Positions 21,786 through 34,175 are shown, counted from the stretch's first letter. The stretch: DNA of 64,000 bases from Aspidiotus rigidus (GCA_035079385.1 JAVHKY010000009.1:1798001-1862000); one strand, 5' to 3'. A program made the numbers and translations. The notes: generated from the sequence alone by a model not told the origin.

Positions 21786-22359
21786 TTTTTTTTTTTGTTA
21801 TACTAGACCATGCCTCCAAAGAGCTATTAGCTTGAAATATTCTAAGCTGGGCTTATACTAGACCATGGAGGTGGCCAGAGGAGTGAGCTGCCCAAAAGCT
21901 ATTAGCTTGAAATATTCTAAAGTAGATTTCCACTAGACCATGCCCTCTAAGAACTATCAGCTTTAAACATTCTAAATTAGACTTATAAGTGCAACCACCC
22001 TGATTCGTACTGACAGATTGTTATAAGCGTATCAGTACCTATTTATTCCATATATTCCCAGCAAAATACTTGTTGTATATTGAGAAACTTCATTTATTTG
22101 GCTGCGTCAGAACATTTTGCTGCAATACAGTCTTTACATGTATACAATAGCTCTTATATGAATTGATGTTTCGTGCAAACTGATTTTTATCAATATCAGA
22201 TTTTATAATTATTAATTTCTATATTTTGCGTAACTTGGTACCCACCTAATTTATATCGCGTGTATCTCAAATACAAGAATAAACGAGTAGACAGGAAAAG
22301 ATGAACAGTTTATCCAAAATGTCAAACTCTCTTCGACTCCACACTCATGCACTCGTTGC

Positions 22360-22393
<34 letters not shown>

Positions 22394-22757
22394 CAATCGG
22401 TAATTTTATTGGTAATATTATGGAGGCTGTAGGGTACCTACTTCGAAAGCAAAACCATAGTTTCCAAGTAATTAAGATGACCTCAATGAGCGGCAATATG
22501 TATTTATTATTCTATGTGCAGCTCATAGTCACCATTATTTGTCTGCCTTGTTTACTTATCTTCTGCAGAGAAGACCACTTTTACAGCAGGAAAAACTTAC
22601 CAAACTTTGTAGAGAAAAAAATTCAGGAAATGTAGGTATAATATCTATATTCATATCAATATGAAACTACAGTTTAATTAAGTAAAAAATATTTTTAATA
22701 TAAATGTCTTATCTATTTGTGAATTTTATTGCGCGCACGACTAGGAGCCGAGACTGA
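21786..22757. other. Upstream region of the calpain gene
   Basis: Contains more TATACTAG-type repeats to about 21990, a fragment of repeat G (CAGCAAAATACTTGTTGTA at about 22059) and a 31-base T-run at 22363-22393. A 72-codon frame at 22420-22635 with one hydrophobic segment is unassigned. No TATA box or initiator could be tied to the calpain start, and non-coding 5' exons may lie here. Confidence 0.35.
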
Positions 22758-22895
22758 ATGACGGATTACGAACGTATCAAACGTGCTTGTCAAAAACGAG
22801 GAGAGTTGTGGGAAGATCCTGATTTTCCAGCCACGCAAACATCCGTTTTCTATCATCAAAAACCACCATTTCAATTCATCTGGAAAAGGCCGAAC
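22758..22895 (+). CDS. CalpC: Calpain (CalpC-like), exon 1 with start codon
   Basis: The ATG at 22758 is preceded by an in-frame TGA, which fixes the start in this exon. It encodes residues 1-46: MTDYERIKRACQKRGELWED, then FPATQTSVFY and FIWKRPN, the usual start of a calpain protease core. The donor is GTAAGT. Calpains are cytosolic calcium-regulated cysteine proteases. This one resembles insect CalpC, a paralogue known in Drosophila to lack catalytic residues, and here the Cys and His are also replaced (Lys72, Val234). Twelve exons in this window give 525 codons plus one base of a protein expected to be near 700 residues; the C-terminal EF-hands lie beyond the right edge. Loss of proteolysis suggests a regulatory or scaffold role, which is inference. 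Confidence 0.9.
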
Positions 22896-24343
22896 GTAAG
22901 TTTATCATGAATTACAGAATCGATGTACGGTGTACCTGTATAAGTTATCTACAATTAATGTTGAATTTTAAAACTGCGGGAAAATAAATCTCGTACATAC
23001 TCGTACAAGTGAGTACCGGCACGTACAATATGGTTTCCTCTTCTTGGCAGCTAAATATTATGTACAATGTAGGTACCTATAACAAGGTAACTTCCTTCCC
23101 AAATTTGGCAGGAAATTTTAATTTTCGTATCGATAACCAACGATATATCGCAGTTAGTAATAGAGTCGATAATACAAATATAATCAGGTATGATGCGTAA
23201 GTACCGTAGGTACCTAAAGAAATTTATTATTTTTTTATTTCCATTGTTTTTTTTTTTTCATTATTTCTCGTCTTTAGGTTTCACAGTCTCAACGATCTGA
23301 GTACAGGATTAATTCTTTTTCGATTAGATCTGATCTTACGTTGAATAAGTATACTGTACACAGGTATTATGTGTGTTCAGCATCATCATTAAAATCGTCT
23401 ACACTACATAATTCAATTATTTACTCGAATTATTCCAGGAATATTAAACGTAGATTTTTGGTTGCGGAAATTTCTTTCCTTTCTAGGTGGTTGTTTTCGT
23501 AGGTGTACGGCCTGAAGTCTTTCTATATCCTTACAAAAAGTAATGTGGTGTCTCTTCAGTCAGCCTATAGTCCTTCAATAGTCGTAGATCTAATGGACCC
23601 CATCACCACATTTGTTTTAAGTTTTTTTTTAATACAGTATTACCTGTACAGGATAGCGACGTATTCGTTTTGCATACGCGTATCGGTATACGCTCTTCAG
23701 TTCGCAAAGTATCTACGTAATTTTTGGTAACGTAAAGTGGCGCGGCGTATACCCACGCTGAAATAGTGAGAAATATTTGTACTGTAGTCTCGTATATTAT
23801 GCAAATACATAGGACAAAAAGTGAAAAATAGCTAACGAGTGCCAAGTTTGATACGCCAAATAATTATAGTGAATAGCACGAGTAGCCGTTTTTCCGATTT
23901 TTCTCGTCGCCTGACTGTCATACAATATTTCATTCAAACAGTGCGAAAAAAAGTAGCGATAGTGCAATAATATCCCTACTTTCTGCCTTATTTCTTCCTT
24001 CCTTTTTTGTACTGTTTCAGCGTACGTCACAACGCCGCTTCGGGCTCGAAAATTACGTCATATATATGTATACTATTATAAAGTATTTTTTCTAATTAAG
24101 TATCATTAACGTATTTCGATTTGTCCCGTAACTAGCGATTTCTCTACGTGGAGCAAGATGGGGGCAAGAATGAAATATAATAGGTTATAATCTTTAAATT
24201 AATAATTTTTTTTATGAGCTAAAACGTTTCAATGGCTTCACGATCAAAAAGCATTCTTTGCCGATATTTTCTAGGAGGGGTATTGCCCCAATTTGCCCCT
24301 CCGTAGTTGTGGACCTGATTTTGATTTATTTGTTTTTTTCTAG
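22896..24343 (+). other. Calpain intron 1
   Basis: GT-AG intron of 1448 bp. No coding or clear repeat was recognised; open frames at 23009-23200, 23503-23730 and on the minus strand look random. Confidence 0.8.
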
Positions 24344-24413
24344 GAAATAACAGCGCAGCCTATTTTTGTACACGATGCTTTAGTGTATTTTGACGCAGAT
24401 TATGGAAAGATGG
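24344..24413 (+). CDS. CalpC: Calpain exon 2
   Basis: Residues 47-69 and one base of codon 70: EITAQPIFVHDALVYFDADY then GKM. It follows a TTTTTTTCTAG acceptor and ends at GTGAGT. In calpains this part leads into the active-site Cys motif, and GKMG here sits where an active calpain has a GELG-type sequence before DCW. Confidence 0.88.
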
Positions 24414-25144
24414 GTGAGTTGTGCAACCGTAAATTTCATTCATAGTCTTATTATATACCTGACTCAATAAGATCAATTCTTGGCAAGAGGGAAAAAGTAT
24501 CATTTTTCTAAAAACTTACGATTACAAATAATATAAAAGAAGATGACATTTTATTCATTTTTTGACTTTTTACAATTTAAACAATATACCTACAATATCC
24601 GAAATATTAATTTTATAACAGGCCTTATTATACACATAGTCTTACGACATTATCTAATAATCTAAATTTGTATCTACCTACGTATACGTAGATGTTTGTC
24701 TGTTCGTTTATGTAAAACTCGAGAACTAGACTCACTGAATTGAGCTGAAACTATAGCTGAAACTTTTAATACACATGTGTTGGTTTTGGTCTAATAAACT
24801 GTGCTATCTAGAAACAAAGGTCGTAATCCTCTTTAGAAAAAAAAATATACATCTTTTTCAGTGGCTCGAAATTGTTGACTCGGATATATGCGTTAATTAA
24901 TGATTAAACTCAGTACGATGATAGTGCAGGAATTTCTTTTTTGTGGGGGAGGCAGGGGCTACCCCCTCCCACGAACTCTAGGCTTCTTCCATAGAAACTC
25001 GTTTATCTGGCTTTGGTGGGGAATTTTTTTGAAAATACATCGCCTCATTCACGTTCTCTTATGCACAGTTTTACAGACATTCTATTCGAAGTATTTTTGT
25101 TCGTATGTGTAGTAGGGATGTCGTTGATACGTATATTGTTGTAG
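24414..25144 (+). other. Calpain intron 2
   Basis: GT-AG intron of 731 bp, phase 1. AT-rich; no repeat family recognised. Confidence 0.8.
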
Positions 25145-25400
25145 GTGATAAATGGTTGGTTTCGTGCCTCGGAGTTCTGTTCTTGAGCAAGGGTTTATTT
25201 TATCGGGTGGCGCCTGCTGATCAAACATTTTCAAATCCAGACTATGCGGGCATATTTCGTTTTCGATTGTGGTGGTGTGGTGAATGGGTTGAAGTTTTGG
25301 TCGATGATCGTCTACCAACTGTAAATGGTAAATTGGCATTCTTACAGTCTCCCAATTCTGGTCAATATTGGCCTGCTTTACTGGAGAAAGCATACGCCAA
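25145..25400 (+). CDS. CalpC: Calpain exon 3, catalytic Cys replaced by Lys
   Basis: Residues 70-154 and two bases of the next codon. The active-site block reads GDKWLVSCL where active calpains have GDCW, so Lys72 stands in place of the nucleophile. The rest is well kept: LFYRVAPADQTF, YAGIFRFRLWWCGEWVEVL, VDDRLPTVNGKLAF and YWPALLEKAYAK. The acceptor is TGTTGTAG and the donor GTAAGT. Conservation around the changed residue argues for constraint on a folded domain and against a decaying copy. Confidence 0.95.
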
Positions 25401-26058
25401 GTAAGTGCACGATCAATTTCTATTGTAAGTAGGTAGAGGTATTCGCATAGAAATACGCGTAAGCAGAATTAATGGTTAAATTCGGCACACCCTACCGTAA
25501 AATTAAGCTCCTAGTCCGCAATGAAAAAGGGTCTGTAAAAAGTATTGAGATTATTGCGTAATTAGGACGATAGAACGAACAACTGAAACTCGATTGTTTC
25601 TCGTGAAGCGCGATCAAAATTTTTCGTTATTCAATTGCTCGAATTGTAATTACCTACTTTCGGAATTCAAAATATGAATGAATAAAAATTTTCATAATTT
25701 TGACCTGTTGCATTGCGGTAACTATGGGTAAATACGAACTATTCCAGTAGTGAATAGTGGCGACGAGGAATTTATGAAAAAGCTCCTTATACTCAGCCGA
25801 TAAATAATTGATGTTGAAGTTCTTCTTTTCTTATATCATGATGCATTAAATAGACGTTCATCTCGAGTAGTGACATTTTTATCAAAATTTATTTGTACTT
25901 CATACGTACTCGTAGATACTGTAGGTGTTTCTTACTAGATACGCCTACTTGTATTTCTAAAAGACCTTCGTAAGAAATCAAATTCCCGAGCACTGTCATG
26001 AACCAGATAAAGTCTGATCAGTCTGTCATAACCGACTTAATTTGAAAATATTTTTCAG
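25401..26058 (+). other. Calpain intron 3
   Basis: GT-AG intron of 658 bp, phase 2. No repeat recognised. Confidence 0.8.
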
Positions 26059-26245
26059 ACTCCACGGTTCTTACGAAGCATTAAAATACGGTACCTTATT
26101 AGATGGTTTGGCAGATTTAACAGGAGGAATAATCGAAAGTATGTGCATTAAACAAGAACCAACAATTCTCTGTCGTAAATTGAATAAACTTTTAGAGATG
26201 ACATCTTTGGTGACTTGTTTAGTACAGACGAATGCAACATCTCTG
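26059..26245 (+). CDS. CalpC: Calpain exon 4
   Basis: Completes the split Lys codon and encodes residues to 217: LHGSYEALKYGTLLDGLADL, TGGIIES, then a variable helix and loop (NKLLEMTSLVTCLVQTNATS). The LHGSYEAL and DLTGGI motifs are calpain hallmarks. The exon ends on a full codon at GTAAGT. Confidence 0.93.
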
Positions 26246-26280
26246 GTAAGTTTAACGTAGGTAAAGTATTCCTCTACCTA

Positions 26281-26739
26281 GGTATACCGAGTGAGAGATG
26301 TATGGAAGTTTGCACTATATCGTTTCTTGCGCAAAAACGTGAAGCGTTCAATGTATACTTCAGATATACGAAATACGTATCTCAATTTTATCTACAATTT
26401 GGGCCCAGAGCAAACTTTCTTCGTTTTTTCTGAGTCAAGTAATGGACCAAAATAATGCCGAAAATTGAGTAATTTGTCAAGGTTTCCAAAATAAAAGTTA
26501 AAAAATTTCCCCCTCTTCTAAGTTTAATTTAATGGGTTATTCGGATATTTATTTCAGAACTAGAGTCAAGTTTCAATAGTAAATTGAGTCAAATATGAAA
26601 GTTTGAGCTTTGAGAATTTGGGCAAAATTGAGATACAAATTTTGTATAGATTAAAAGTATAGACCTAGTTTGCGCTAGAACAGATTTAGCGCAGACGTCC
26701 ATGTAACTCGTAACATCTTTTGGTCTCATCTGGTATATT
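26281..26739. mobile_element. Family E foldback element, copy 2
   Basis: Inverted ends GGTATACCGAGTGAGAGATG and the complement of AACATCTTTTGGTCTCATC; GTATCTCAATTTT segments pair further in. It starts only 36 bases after the exon 4 donor. More diverged than the copy at 49323. Confidence 0.5.
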
Positions 26740-27668
26740 TTAACAACGCGCCGCGTCAGGTTTTTGTACAAGCCCGAACCCGAACAAACTGCAGCTTGAG
26801 ACGGCCAATCTTCTGTGGGAGCGAGTTGTTGACAAAAATTCGATATATCTCAGAAGAGAAAAGATAAAAAAAAAAAAAACATGAAGAAAGGTCGCATAGG
26901 CGTAGCCCTCCTTTTCTTTGATCTGCAAGCGCAACAGAAGTAAGAAACTGATCCTTAAGTTTACAATAATAAAGGGTTACCTAAAATCATTAATTAATTT
27001 AATAGATGTTTGAATTTTTACCCGAAATAGGCGATATGTTGAACGAAATAATGAGAGAAGAGTGGCGGCGCTGGATGGGTGGGGTGGGTAAGAGGAAGCA
27101 TAGTTGAATCGAAAACTTGTTTGATTACTTCGCGGAAATGCTAAAGTATAGCCTACGAGTATTTTGTTGCAAGGCCTGCGGCCGGCACCCACATACGCGC
27201 TCGCTGTTGGTTGCAGCGCTGACAGACTCGCGTTCGCTGAGAGATACCTCAATGACGGACTTGTGCTTTGTACTTGCCTTCAGCGTCGTTGAGAACGGAA
27301 TTTTCATTTTTGAGAGCTCATAATATTCACGGAGTATACGCTGCTATGCGGAATTTCTCCAAAACTTGCACTCGAAGGTGATGATGAGAGAGAATGACTA
27401 TACAACGGATTTTTTTTCGCTCTTTTTTCTTGTAAAATTTGCATGGAAAGCCAACTAAAAGAGTTTTGAAATTGTTAGAGTAGACTCGGCTCCAACTTTT
27501 GTATATCTCATTTTTAAAATTTGATTGATCAATTAAGTAGTGAAGAACTTTTAAAAATCATTCCTGCGTTATTTATATGGGACTATAACTCACCATCACC
27601 TACGAGTGTGATGTAGGAAGTGGCGTTCCTTGCAGAGTCCTTATAGCCGAATAGCCTGCCATGAAAAA

Positions 27669-28004
27669 GCGGATTTTCTGACGGATTTCGTTTGCTCCGC
27701 GTACTTATCCGTCACTGCGGCTTGTGGGTAAGCGTATGAAACGTATATCTTTCAGTCAGGCCTGAGAGATCCTTCGACCATACATATTTCATGGACTGAG
27801 CATTGTCAGGCAGGAAATGTTCACAAAAACGTACCTTCTGTCGCGCATTCGTTCTTCTCATGGACTAAGCCTCGCCGAATATCGCGGTATCGCCCGAGGA
27901 TGGAGGTACGTTTTTTGAACATTTTCTGGGTGCAATGTTTGGATTCAATTTCTTATCATGGTCGAAGGAGAGATCGCGGATCGGAAATGCGTCAAAAAAT
28001 CCGC
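27669..28004. mobile_element. Nested foldback element
   Basis: Outer arms GCGGATTTTCTGACGGATTT and the complement of AAATGCGTCAAAAAATCCGC. Inside, GAGAGATCCTTCGACCAT pairs with ATGGTCGAAGGAGAGATC, and GGAAATGTTCACAAAAACGT pairs with ACGTTTTTTGAACATTTTC. Three nested inverted pairs in 336 bp. Confidence 0.6.
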
Positions 28005-28032
28005 CCGTGTATGTCAGCCGTCAAGCTAATTC

Positions 28033-28214
28033 GTAGTTTGACACTGGCTGGAACGCGCACTGAACAAAAAAAAAGAGAGACAAAGAAAATATTCCGTTCA
28101 GCCGGGTTCCGTCGTTTCATACGCGCTGAACGGAAGAAAGAAAGAGAAAGAAAATATTCTGTTCTGTCATTTTACGGTTTTCGTTCACGCGCATTCCAGC
28201 CAGTGTCATACTAC
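28033..28214. mobile_element. 182-bp MITE with 26-bp inverted ends
   Basis: The ends read GTAGTTTGACACTGGCTGG and, on the other strand, GTAGTATGACACTGGCTGG, with two mismatches over 26 bp. The interior has two AGAAAATATTCYGTTC copies. No coding capacity. Confidence 0.7.
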
Positions 28215-29553
28215 AAATTGAGTCCAATGTAGGATACCTACTACTACGAACACACAAAATACAAACGAAATTAAGAAACTCAATGTAATACTGTAGATAG
28301 AATGATCATCACACTCACACACTGATATCGGAAAATAAATTCGAAAACCTGAAGGAAAAACAATAGTATGGGTATATTATGCATCAAGGGAGTGATGTGA
28401 GCGTTTTTGTACGCGCGTGAAGTTTCGTGGAACGAGCGCAGCGAGTGCAGCGAACGCACGAGTGAGTGCAAACGCTCAATCAATCCTGTGTTGCATACGA
28501 CGTTTTTTGTCATACACGCGTAAAAAGTGCATGCATTCGAAATAGCGTACTCTGTTTTCACACTTTTAAAATTTAACACTTCTACTCCCTACTCAAAGCT
28601 TCTACTCCCGTTTGCTAGTAGCTTCAAGTGTAAAACGCAAAAAGTAGCGCTTCATCGCCTGGAAAGTATTGCATAATGGGTCCTTTTTTACGTGGATATG
28701 ACGACGATCAACAACTCGTTCACTTTCTAACGACTTATTAATCGATATCACATCGAAACTCTACGTCAAAAAGTCGGAGAACAACGATCGATAGGCTGAA
28801 GAAAGAAAAAAGAAGTAATGTTGCAAGTGGTTTGTAACTTGAACGAGCACGAACCTAAAAACTAAGTATGTTACAATCCGAGCAGCGCAATGCGAGAAAT
28901 ATCCCAATTCATTTGATTAGTACGATAGCTCCCAGAGGTGCCGTGAAGCCACTTTTTTGAAGACAATTCTTCGTAGGAAATTTTTTTTTTTTTTTTTTTT
29001 GGGGGGGGGGCGAAATCTTTGTAAGCTTTGGGGGATCACGGCACCCTTGGCTCCACTCGCTTCGCTCGCGCTGCTATGATCAAACTTGTTGGGATAGTTC
29101 TCAGTTTTGTTGCTTGTACAATAATGTAGGTACTAATTTTATGGATCTCAGAATCGATACGTTTCTTTTGCATCTTCTTTTCGTGTTACTCCTTTGAGTA
29201 TCCTCGTCTTTATGGACCTCATTGTACACTGATTTAGATGTACAATCGTGCGTCAATTGTTTGTATACTGCGCTATTTCTGCTGTCGGATAAATTTCATT
29301 TTACTGTTTAATTTTTTTTTTTTTTTTTTCTTACTGTGATAATTATCCTCGATTAGCTGCACATTTTATTTTTAGCTAGTCATCAATTTTTTTTGCTGTA
29401 CTATTAATTCCGACCCGAAAAGAATGCTTTGATTGGTTAATTGAGAATTTTTTTAAGGAGATAAGGTAGATTTAATTCACTTGTGCTGATGATCTAAAAA
29501 TAATGATACTGCGATTTACTTATTTAGCGGAATTATTTGTCAATGATTTACAG

Positions 29554-29631
29554 ATAAAAACTAGCGCTCCAGAAAAATTACACAATGGTATTCAAACTGG
29601 CGTGAATTATAGACTTCACTCCGTGGAATGT
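29554..29631 (+). CDS. CalpC: Calpain exon 5, catalytic His replaced by Val
   Basis: Residues 218-243, starting IKTSAPEKLHNGIQ and ending with YRLHSVEC. The active-site His motif (GHAYSV in active calpains) aligns with GVNYRL, so Val234 replaces the catalytic His. Both ends fall between codons; acceptor ATTTACAG, donor GTAAGT. Confidence 0.9.
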
Positions 29632-29819
29632 GTAAGTTTTACATTGATTTATTTTAGTGTTTTGAAAAAGTTTCAGTGAGTACGATTCTGGCAAAGAATA
29701 AGATTGTATTCGGAAAATAATGTCACGTAATAAATTATACTTTGGACCTGTACAATAAGAATGAATTATCTAATTAATACTTCATTTTATAGATTGCGTG
29801 TTTTCTTTCTTTTCTGCAG

Positions 29820-29989
29820 ATAGAAACATTTGATGGAGAGTCGATACAGCTCGTGAAACTCAGGAATCCTACCAGTACTATGAACGAATACGTCGGTTCG
29901 TGGTCTTGTGATTCTTTGGAATGGGATAAAATTTCTGCAAAGGAGAAAGATAAACTTGGGATAAAACAAATGATGGACGGTGAATTCTG
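29820..29989 (+). CDS. CalpC: Calpain exon 6, end of the protease core
   Basis: Residues 244-299 plus two bases. It contains IQLVKLRNPTS, where the catalytic Asn is kept (Asn259) but the Trp of the usual NPWG is Thr261. EYVGSWSCDSLEWDKIS and MMDGEFW follow, the standard end of the core. The donor GTAACA is less usual and opens the 24.8-kb intron 6. The final TG joins the G at 54818 to make Trp, which completes EFW as in other calpains. Confidence 0.93.
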
Positions 29990-30925
29990 GTAACACAAAA
30001 ATTAAAACATTAAAAAGTCGAGAGATATCAACTTGAGAAGTGAATCTATAGGTGACTGTATCCATCACTCACGACACTCCTACTGTTACATTCATGCTGG
30101 TTTATCAAAGAATTCAAAAAATGTATACCATCTCTCAGGTTTTCAATTGGAGGTTTTTAAAAAGATCTCTATATCAACCAGCAAGGGCGTATTTACGGGG
30201 AGGAAGGGGGGTTGAGGACAAAACGCCTCCCAGAAGGCCTCCAACAGACTCCAAAAATATGTAGACTTATCAATTTTCAACTAACTAATGGAGCTTTTTT
30301 TTTTTTCTTTTTTGGCTTCATGGAAATTTTGTCTTGAGAAATTTTTGGGCTCTCCTCCCCAGAGAAAATTTTTAAATATACCACTACATAATAGATGTAT
30401 ATCACAGTTCCTATGACCTTCATTAAAAAATAATGCTCAGTTTTTTAAATGAAAATCCAATTTCGAATCGTAACTTGGAAATTTTTGAACGATCTTACTG
30501 AATGTTCTGAACAATTTCATTTCCGTATTTCCAAATTATCAGTTTAAATCTGCTCGCCAAAGACGTTATAGAAGAGAAATGATAAAAAACTCATTAAGAG
30601 AGTCCCTCTCACTCTTTAGATTGACTGGTTCTTCATCACATTACTGTAAATACTGACAACAAATGGATAAGAAAATTCGCTTCTCATGACGTAAGCAGCT
30701 GTGAGTGGTTTAAATGGGAAGGAGAAATTTCGAGAAGGTTGGGTGTTAGTCGATCTCCTCGGTTCCTAAAATAGAGTACATCTCAAGAACTACTAATACA
30801 ATTCCTCAAAAAATTGCAGCTGAATAATATCACATATATAACAACTAGACCGCATTTTGAGAAAATCCATCCAATATTCTCGGAGTTATAGTAACGGGAA
30901 TTTCTTTTTCTTTTCATTTTTCTTA

Positions 30926-31288
30926 AAGGGACCCTGTTCTATGATTTTCTTAAAAGAAAATCGCCGTGCGCCGTCCGGCTAAAAATTTAGGGAGGGCGAC
31001 TTGGAAGAAATGTTAACTCTCGAGCTATTTATGATAGGAGAGGGACTTGGAAAAATTTTGATTGTCGAGCTTCGACTCTCGAGCTATATATTTCGTAGTC
31101 CCTAAAATAGTTCCAGGTCACTGATGACGTCCTATTTTATACCAGAGATTTATAATACTAGGTCTAGGCCTCCTTCATACTAGCTTTATACTAGGTCTAG
31201 GTTTGCTTGAATTCTCAATACCAAAACCAATTTGACTCATAGAACAGCTTCCCTGCGTTCCTTGTTCAACTTCGTTAAGGAAGCCGTC
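30926..31288. repeat. Family A repeat, copy 3
   Basis: Left end GGGACCCTGTTCTATGATTT, then CGCCGTGCGCCGTCCGGC, two 44-bp minisatellite units, a TATACTAG part, and the right end with CATAGAACAGCTTCCCTG and TTAAGGAAGCCGTCG. A family B-like scrap (about 31300-31440) follows directly. Confidence 0.6.
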
Positions 31289-31734
31289 GTTTTTTAATTG
31301 AGTATATCATTTCAAGAAGTGCTCATCCGATCCTTTAAAAAATTGTAGGTGTACATCTTCAGATATAACGCTATAATCTGGCCATGTTTCAAAAATATTC
31401 ATCCAGTAGTTTTGGATGAGTTCGTCGGACAAAAAGGTCTTATAAGTAAACAGGCGTTTGCGTATCTTTATTCAATTAAAATAATTCTTTACTCAATTTT
31501 AGTATAACGTGAAAATGTCAACAAATTAATTTGAAAGACAGCAGAGATTCCCCGTTACATACAATTTCGGTTCGGTTTTATTCTGATAACATGGGATATA
31601 TTATAAGGATACCCGAATGAAGAGGTTTTATTCCTCACTTTTCTAAAAAAAAAAGTTGGTAAAACCGGAAGGTGAATCATACAAATAAAATTAGAGATGA
31701 AAAGACGTTCGATAGACATTGATATCAGACTTCT

Positions 31735-32049
31735 AGTGGAGCCCTATACATGGGTGAGGACATGAACCGCCATATTTAGTCGTTACGTCATCATTATTTT
31801 TACAGTCTCCTATTCTAATGACTGATAACAGTTTATCTTATTCTTTATCATGATTTGAAAATAATAAGAGAACATATACTAGACCAAGTGCCGAAGCAAA
31901 ATGCAAGACTCAACGCACTATTGAGAAGTGCAAAATAGCTTCACTAATCACAAATTCCTCATCTGAATAAAGAGCTATGGGGATAAATGATGACTTAACG
32001 ACTAAATATAGCGGACCATGTCCTCACTCGTATTTATAGGGCTCTACCT
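31735..32049. mobile_element. 315-bp MITE with about 65-bp inverted ends
   Basis: Left GGAGCCCTATACATGGGTGA, GGACATGAACCGCCATATTT, AGTCGTTACGTCATCATT; the right end is the diverged inverse (ATGATGACTTAACGACTAAA through GGGCTCTACC). No coding capacity, no certain target duplication. Confidence 0.7.
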
Positions 32050-32440
32050 ATAGTTACCGTAACATTCGTATTATTTTTGACGATGTCGTCGATCTGTAAT
32101 ATTCTTCTTCTTTTTTTTTTTTTGTCCTCCCTTACCTAGTTACCTAAAATTTTAGCATTCTTAAAATGGACCGTATTAAAGGTTTGGGAGGTAAGAGCAG
32201 TGTAATCACTACGATTTTTCACACCATTCCCGTGCTGGTTGATTCTCTACACTTCAAAGCTTGACAAGTCTCTCCAATGTAAAAAACGGTACAGTGAGAA
32301 CAAGGGGTGAAGTAAACAACACTAGATCTTTTTTCCACGGGAGTACATGACTCCGGAGTTACAATTTTAAGTTTATGTACGAAAGACACGGCAAAAATAT
32401 ATACGATTTATAAAAGTATGTATTGTTTGCTATTGTCACC

Positions 32441-32570
32441 TTATCAACCGATTGGCTTTTCGTATATCCGTTTTTTTTCCGTAGGCTTGCTTTTAGACAC
32501 AAGACTTTATCAACCTATTGGCTTTTGGTGTATGCGTTTTTGTTTGTTTCTGAATTACCTAGCAATATTC
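32441..32570. repeat. Short tandem duplication
   Basis: TTATCAACCGATTGGCTTTT and TTATCAACCTATTGGCTTTT begin two direct copies about 67 bp apart, each followed by a T-rich part. Confidence 0.6.
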
Positions 32571-33699
32571 GAATACCAGTACCCATTTCCCAAACTATAA
32601 AATTAGCTAAGATTTGTGTACTTCGCGTCCGTCCTGTACGTTATTAACAAACTACGGGTATCCGTACTTGAAAAACACTCACGCAGTCGCGTGAGTAGTA
32701 CACGACTTTTCTTCCCACAATGCAAAAAACATTGAGAGAGTCACTCCCTCTCTTTAAATTAAATACCAATGACCTGTCAATCATGTCAAACATTTGTAGA
32801 ATAAACAATAAAACTCAGTTTATAAATTCTATCACTACGATGTCACATCCACAGATAACAGAGTAAAAATACCTATAATCCAATAAGGAAACCTGAATTT
32901 TGTTATAATTTAGGCTAAGAGTCATCTAAAACCTACGAAACGTCTCCAGAAAAACCACTCCCCCTCCCCCTGTCCAAACTGCTACGAGGCTATAACAGTT
33001 GTTTCTAATAAAAAAGAGCTCTACAATCATTTTTTCCCATACCTTATTCTTAGCATATTATTAGTCTAGTATACTGTATATTAGGATGAGTGGTTCAATT
33101 CTTTATCACTTCCGATTCCTGGCATCTCTTAAAGCTATCTCCAGCTGCTATTCCTCTCGTGCACTCATAAATTGCCTTCACGCTATCATATCACCATTTT
33201 CTATGCACACTTCACCCCAAAAATTCTTCATCTGGGAATCCAGTTACAACGAGATCCCGAAAAACTAAAAAAATCGATGTCGAAACGAAAGAAGCAACCA
33301 ATCACCCAATAGTCAACCCCTCATTCCTTCCCTCACGCTTCAACCATTCCAAACGTATTAACAAAATACCTCACTTTTCGAGCTAGAAAATTCGGTAAAA
33401 ATATATAGCACCCAAGCCCGGTTTACTCGTTAGTCTAATCTCAAATCTCACTCAAAAAAGCCAGTCCAAATTGAAAATAATCTTTCCATCTCTTTTGACA
33501 CCTCAAATCAACTATGAACCACTATTAATTATGTACCCATACATGAAAAAATGACAAATAAATCAATTATTAATTAAGAGTGAAATCACCCAGGTAGTCT
33601 CGCATCAGCACACTTGATGAAGATTAAAAAATTGTACTTAATCATTCAAACTCAAGGTTTTCACTAAAATCAGTCGAATAACAAATTAAGAAAAATAAA

Positions 33700-34175
33700 A
33701 CGTGAACCCACATTTTGGTCCTCATCCCAACGAAATTCAAGGCAAGAGGAGGTCATTTTAGCTCGGCTGCGAATAGGCCACACTCGTCTTACTCATACTT
33801 ATCTTCTCACTAATCTCGCTCCTCCAACATGCCCTCACTGTCTCCAAGAAAATTTATCAGTTGATCATTTTATTTTCTCATGCCCCGTCCTGCAACCCAC
33901 TCGAACCTCCCTAAATATATCTTCCAATATCAATGCAGCACTAAACAACAACTCCGAAACCATCGACTCAACCCTAACTTATTTACGCACCACTCAATTC
34001 TACAACTTCATATAATTCACCAAAAAATTCCGTTCGATCGCCACACCAATACGTACCTAATTTAACCTAATTCAAGTAATGTTCTAAAATAAGATTGTAA
34101 CGCCGAGCAAATAACCCTCGTGCAGTTTATAATGCTCGTAAAATAATAATAAAAAAAAAAAAAAAAAAAAAAAAA
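33700..34175 (+). mobile_element. 5'-truncated non-LTR retrotransposon with poly(A)
   Basis: It has the end of a reverse transcriptase/RNase H reading frame, a short 3' UTR and about 24 A residues at 34151-34174, the form left by a truncated target-primed insertion. AT-rich flanks on both sides are similar to each other (around AGAAAAATAAAACGTGAAC and TAGAAAAATGAAC), which may be an old target duplication or family B sequence. Confidence 0.7.
33740..34015 (+). pseudogene. Non-LTR retrotransposon ORF2, C-terminal fragment
   Basis: 91 codons without a stop: RQEEVILARLRIGHTRLTHT, a zinc-knuckle-like CPHCLQENLSVDHFIFSCP (C-x2-C-x8-H-x5-C), and a short tail to TAA. The RIGHTRLTH and VDHFIFSC motifs mark the end of ORF2 in Jockey/CR1/R1-type elements. 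It has no start of its own and is a 5'-truncated remnant, though the frame is intact, so the insertion may be fairly young. Confidence 0.85.

Larger units (their letters stand above)
26246..29553 (+). other. Calpain intron 4, several foldback elements
   Basis: GT-AG intron of 3308 bp, phase 0. It holds the family E element just after the donor, a CpG-rich stretch at about 27060-27330, two adjacent foldback elements (27669-28214), a hairpin with an ACGAGCGCAGCGAGTG core near 28434, and T- and G-runs at about 28980-29010. Confidence 0.8.

Noticed and set aside
22420..22635. 72-codon frame with a hydrophobic segment upstream of the calpain
   Set aside because: Begins just after a long T-run, has no homologue I recognise and no splice link to the calpain.
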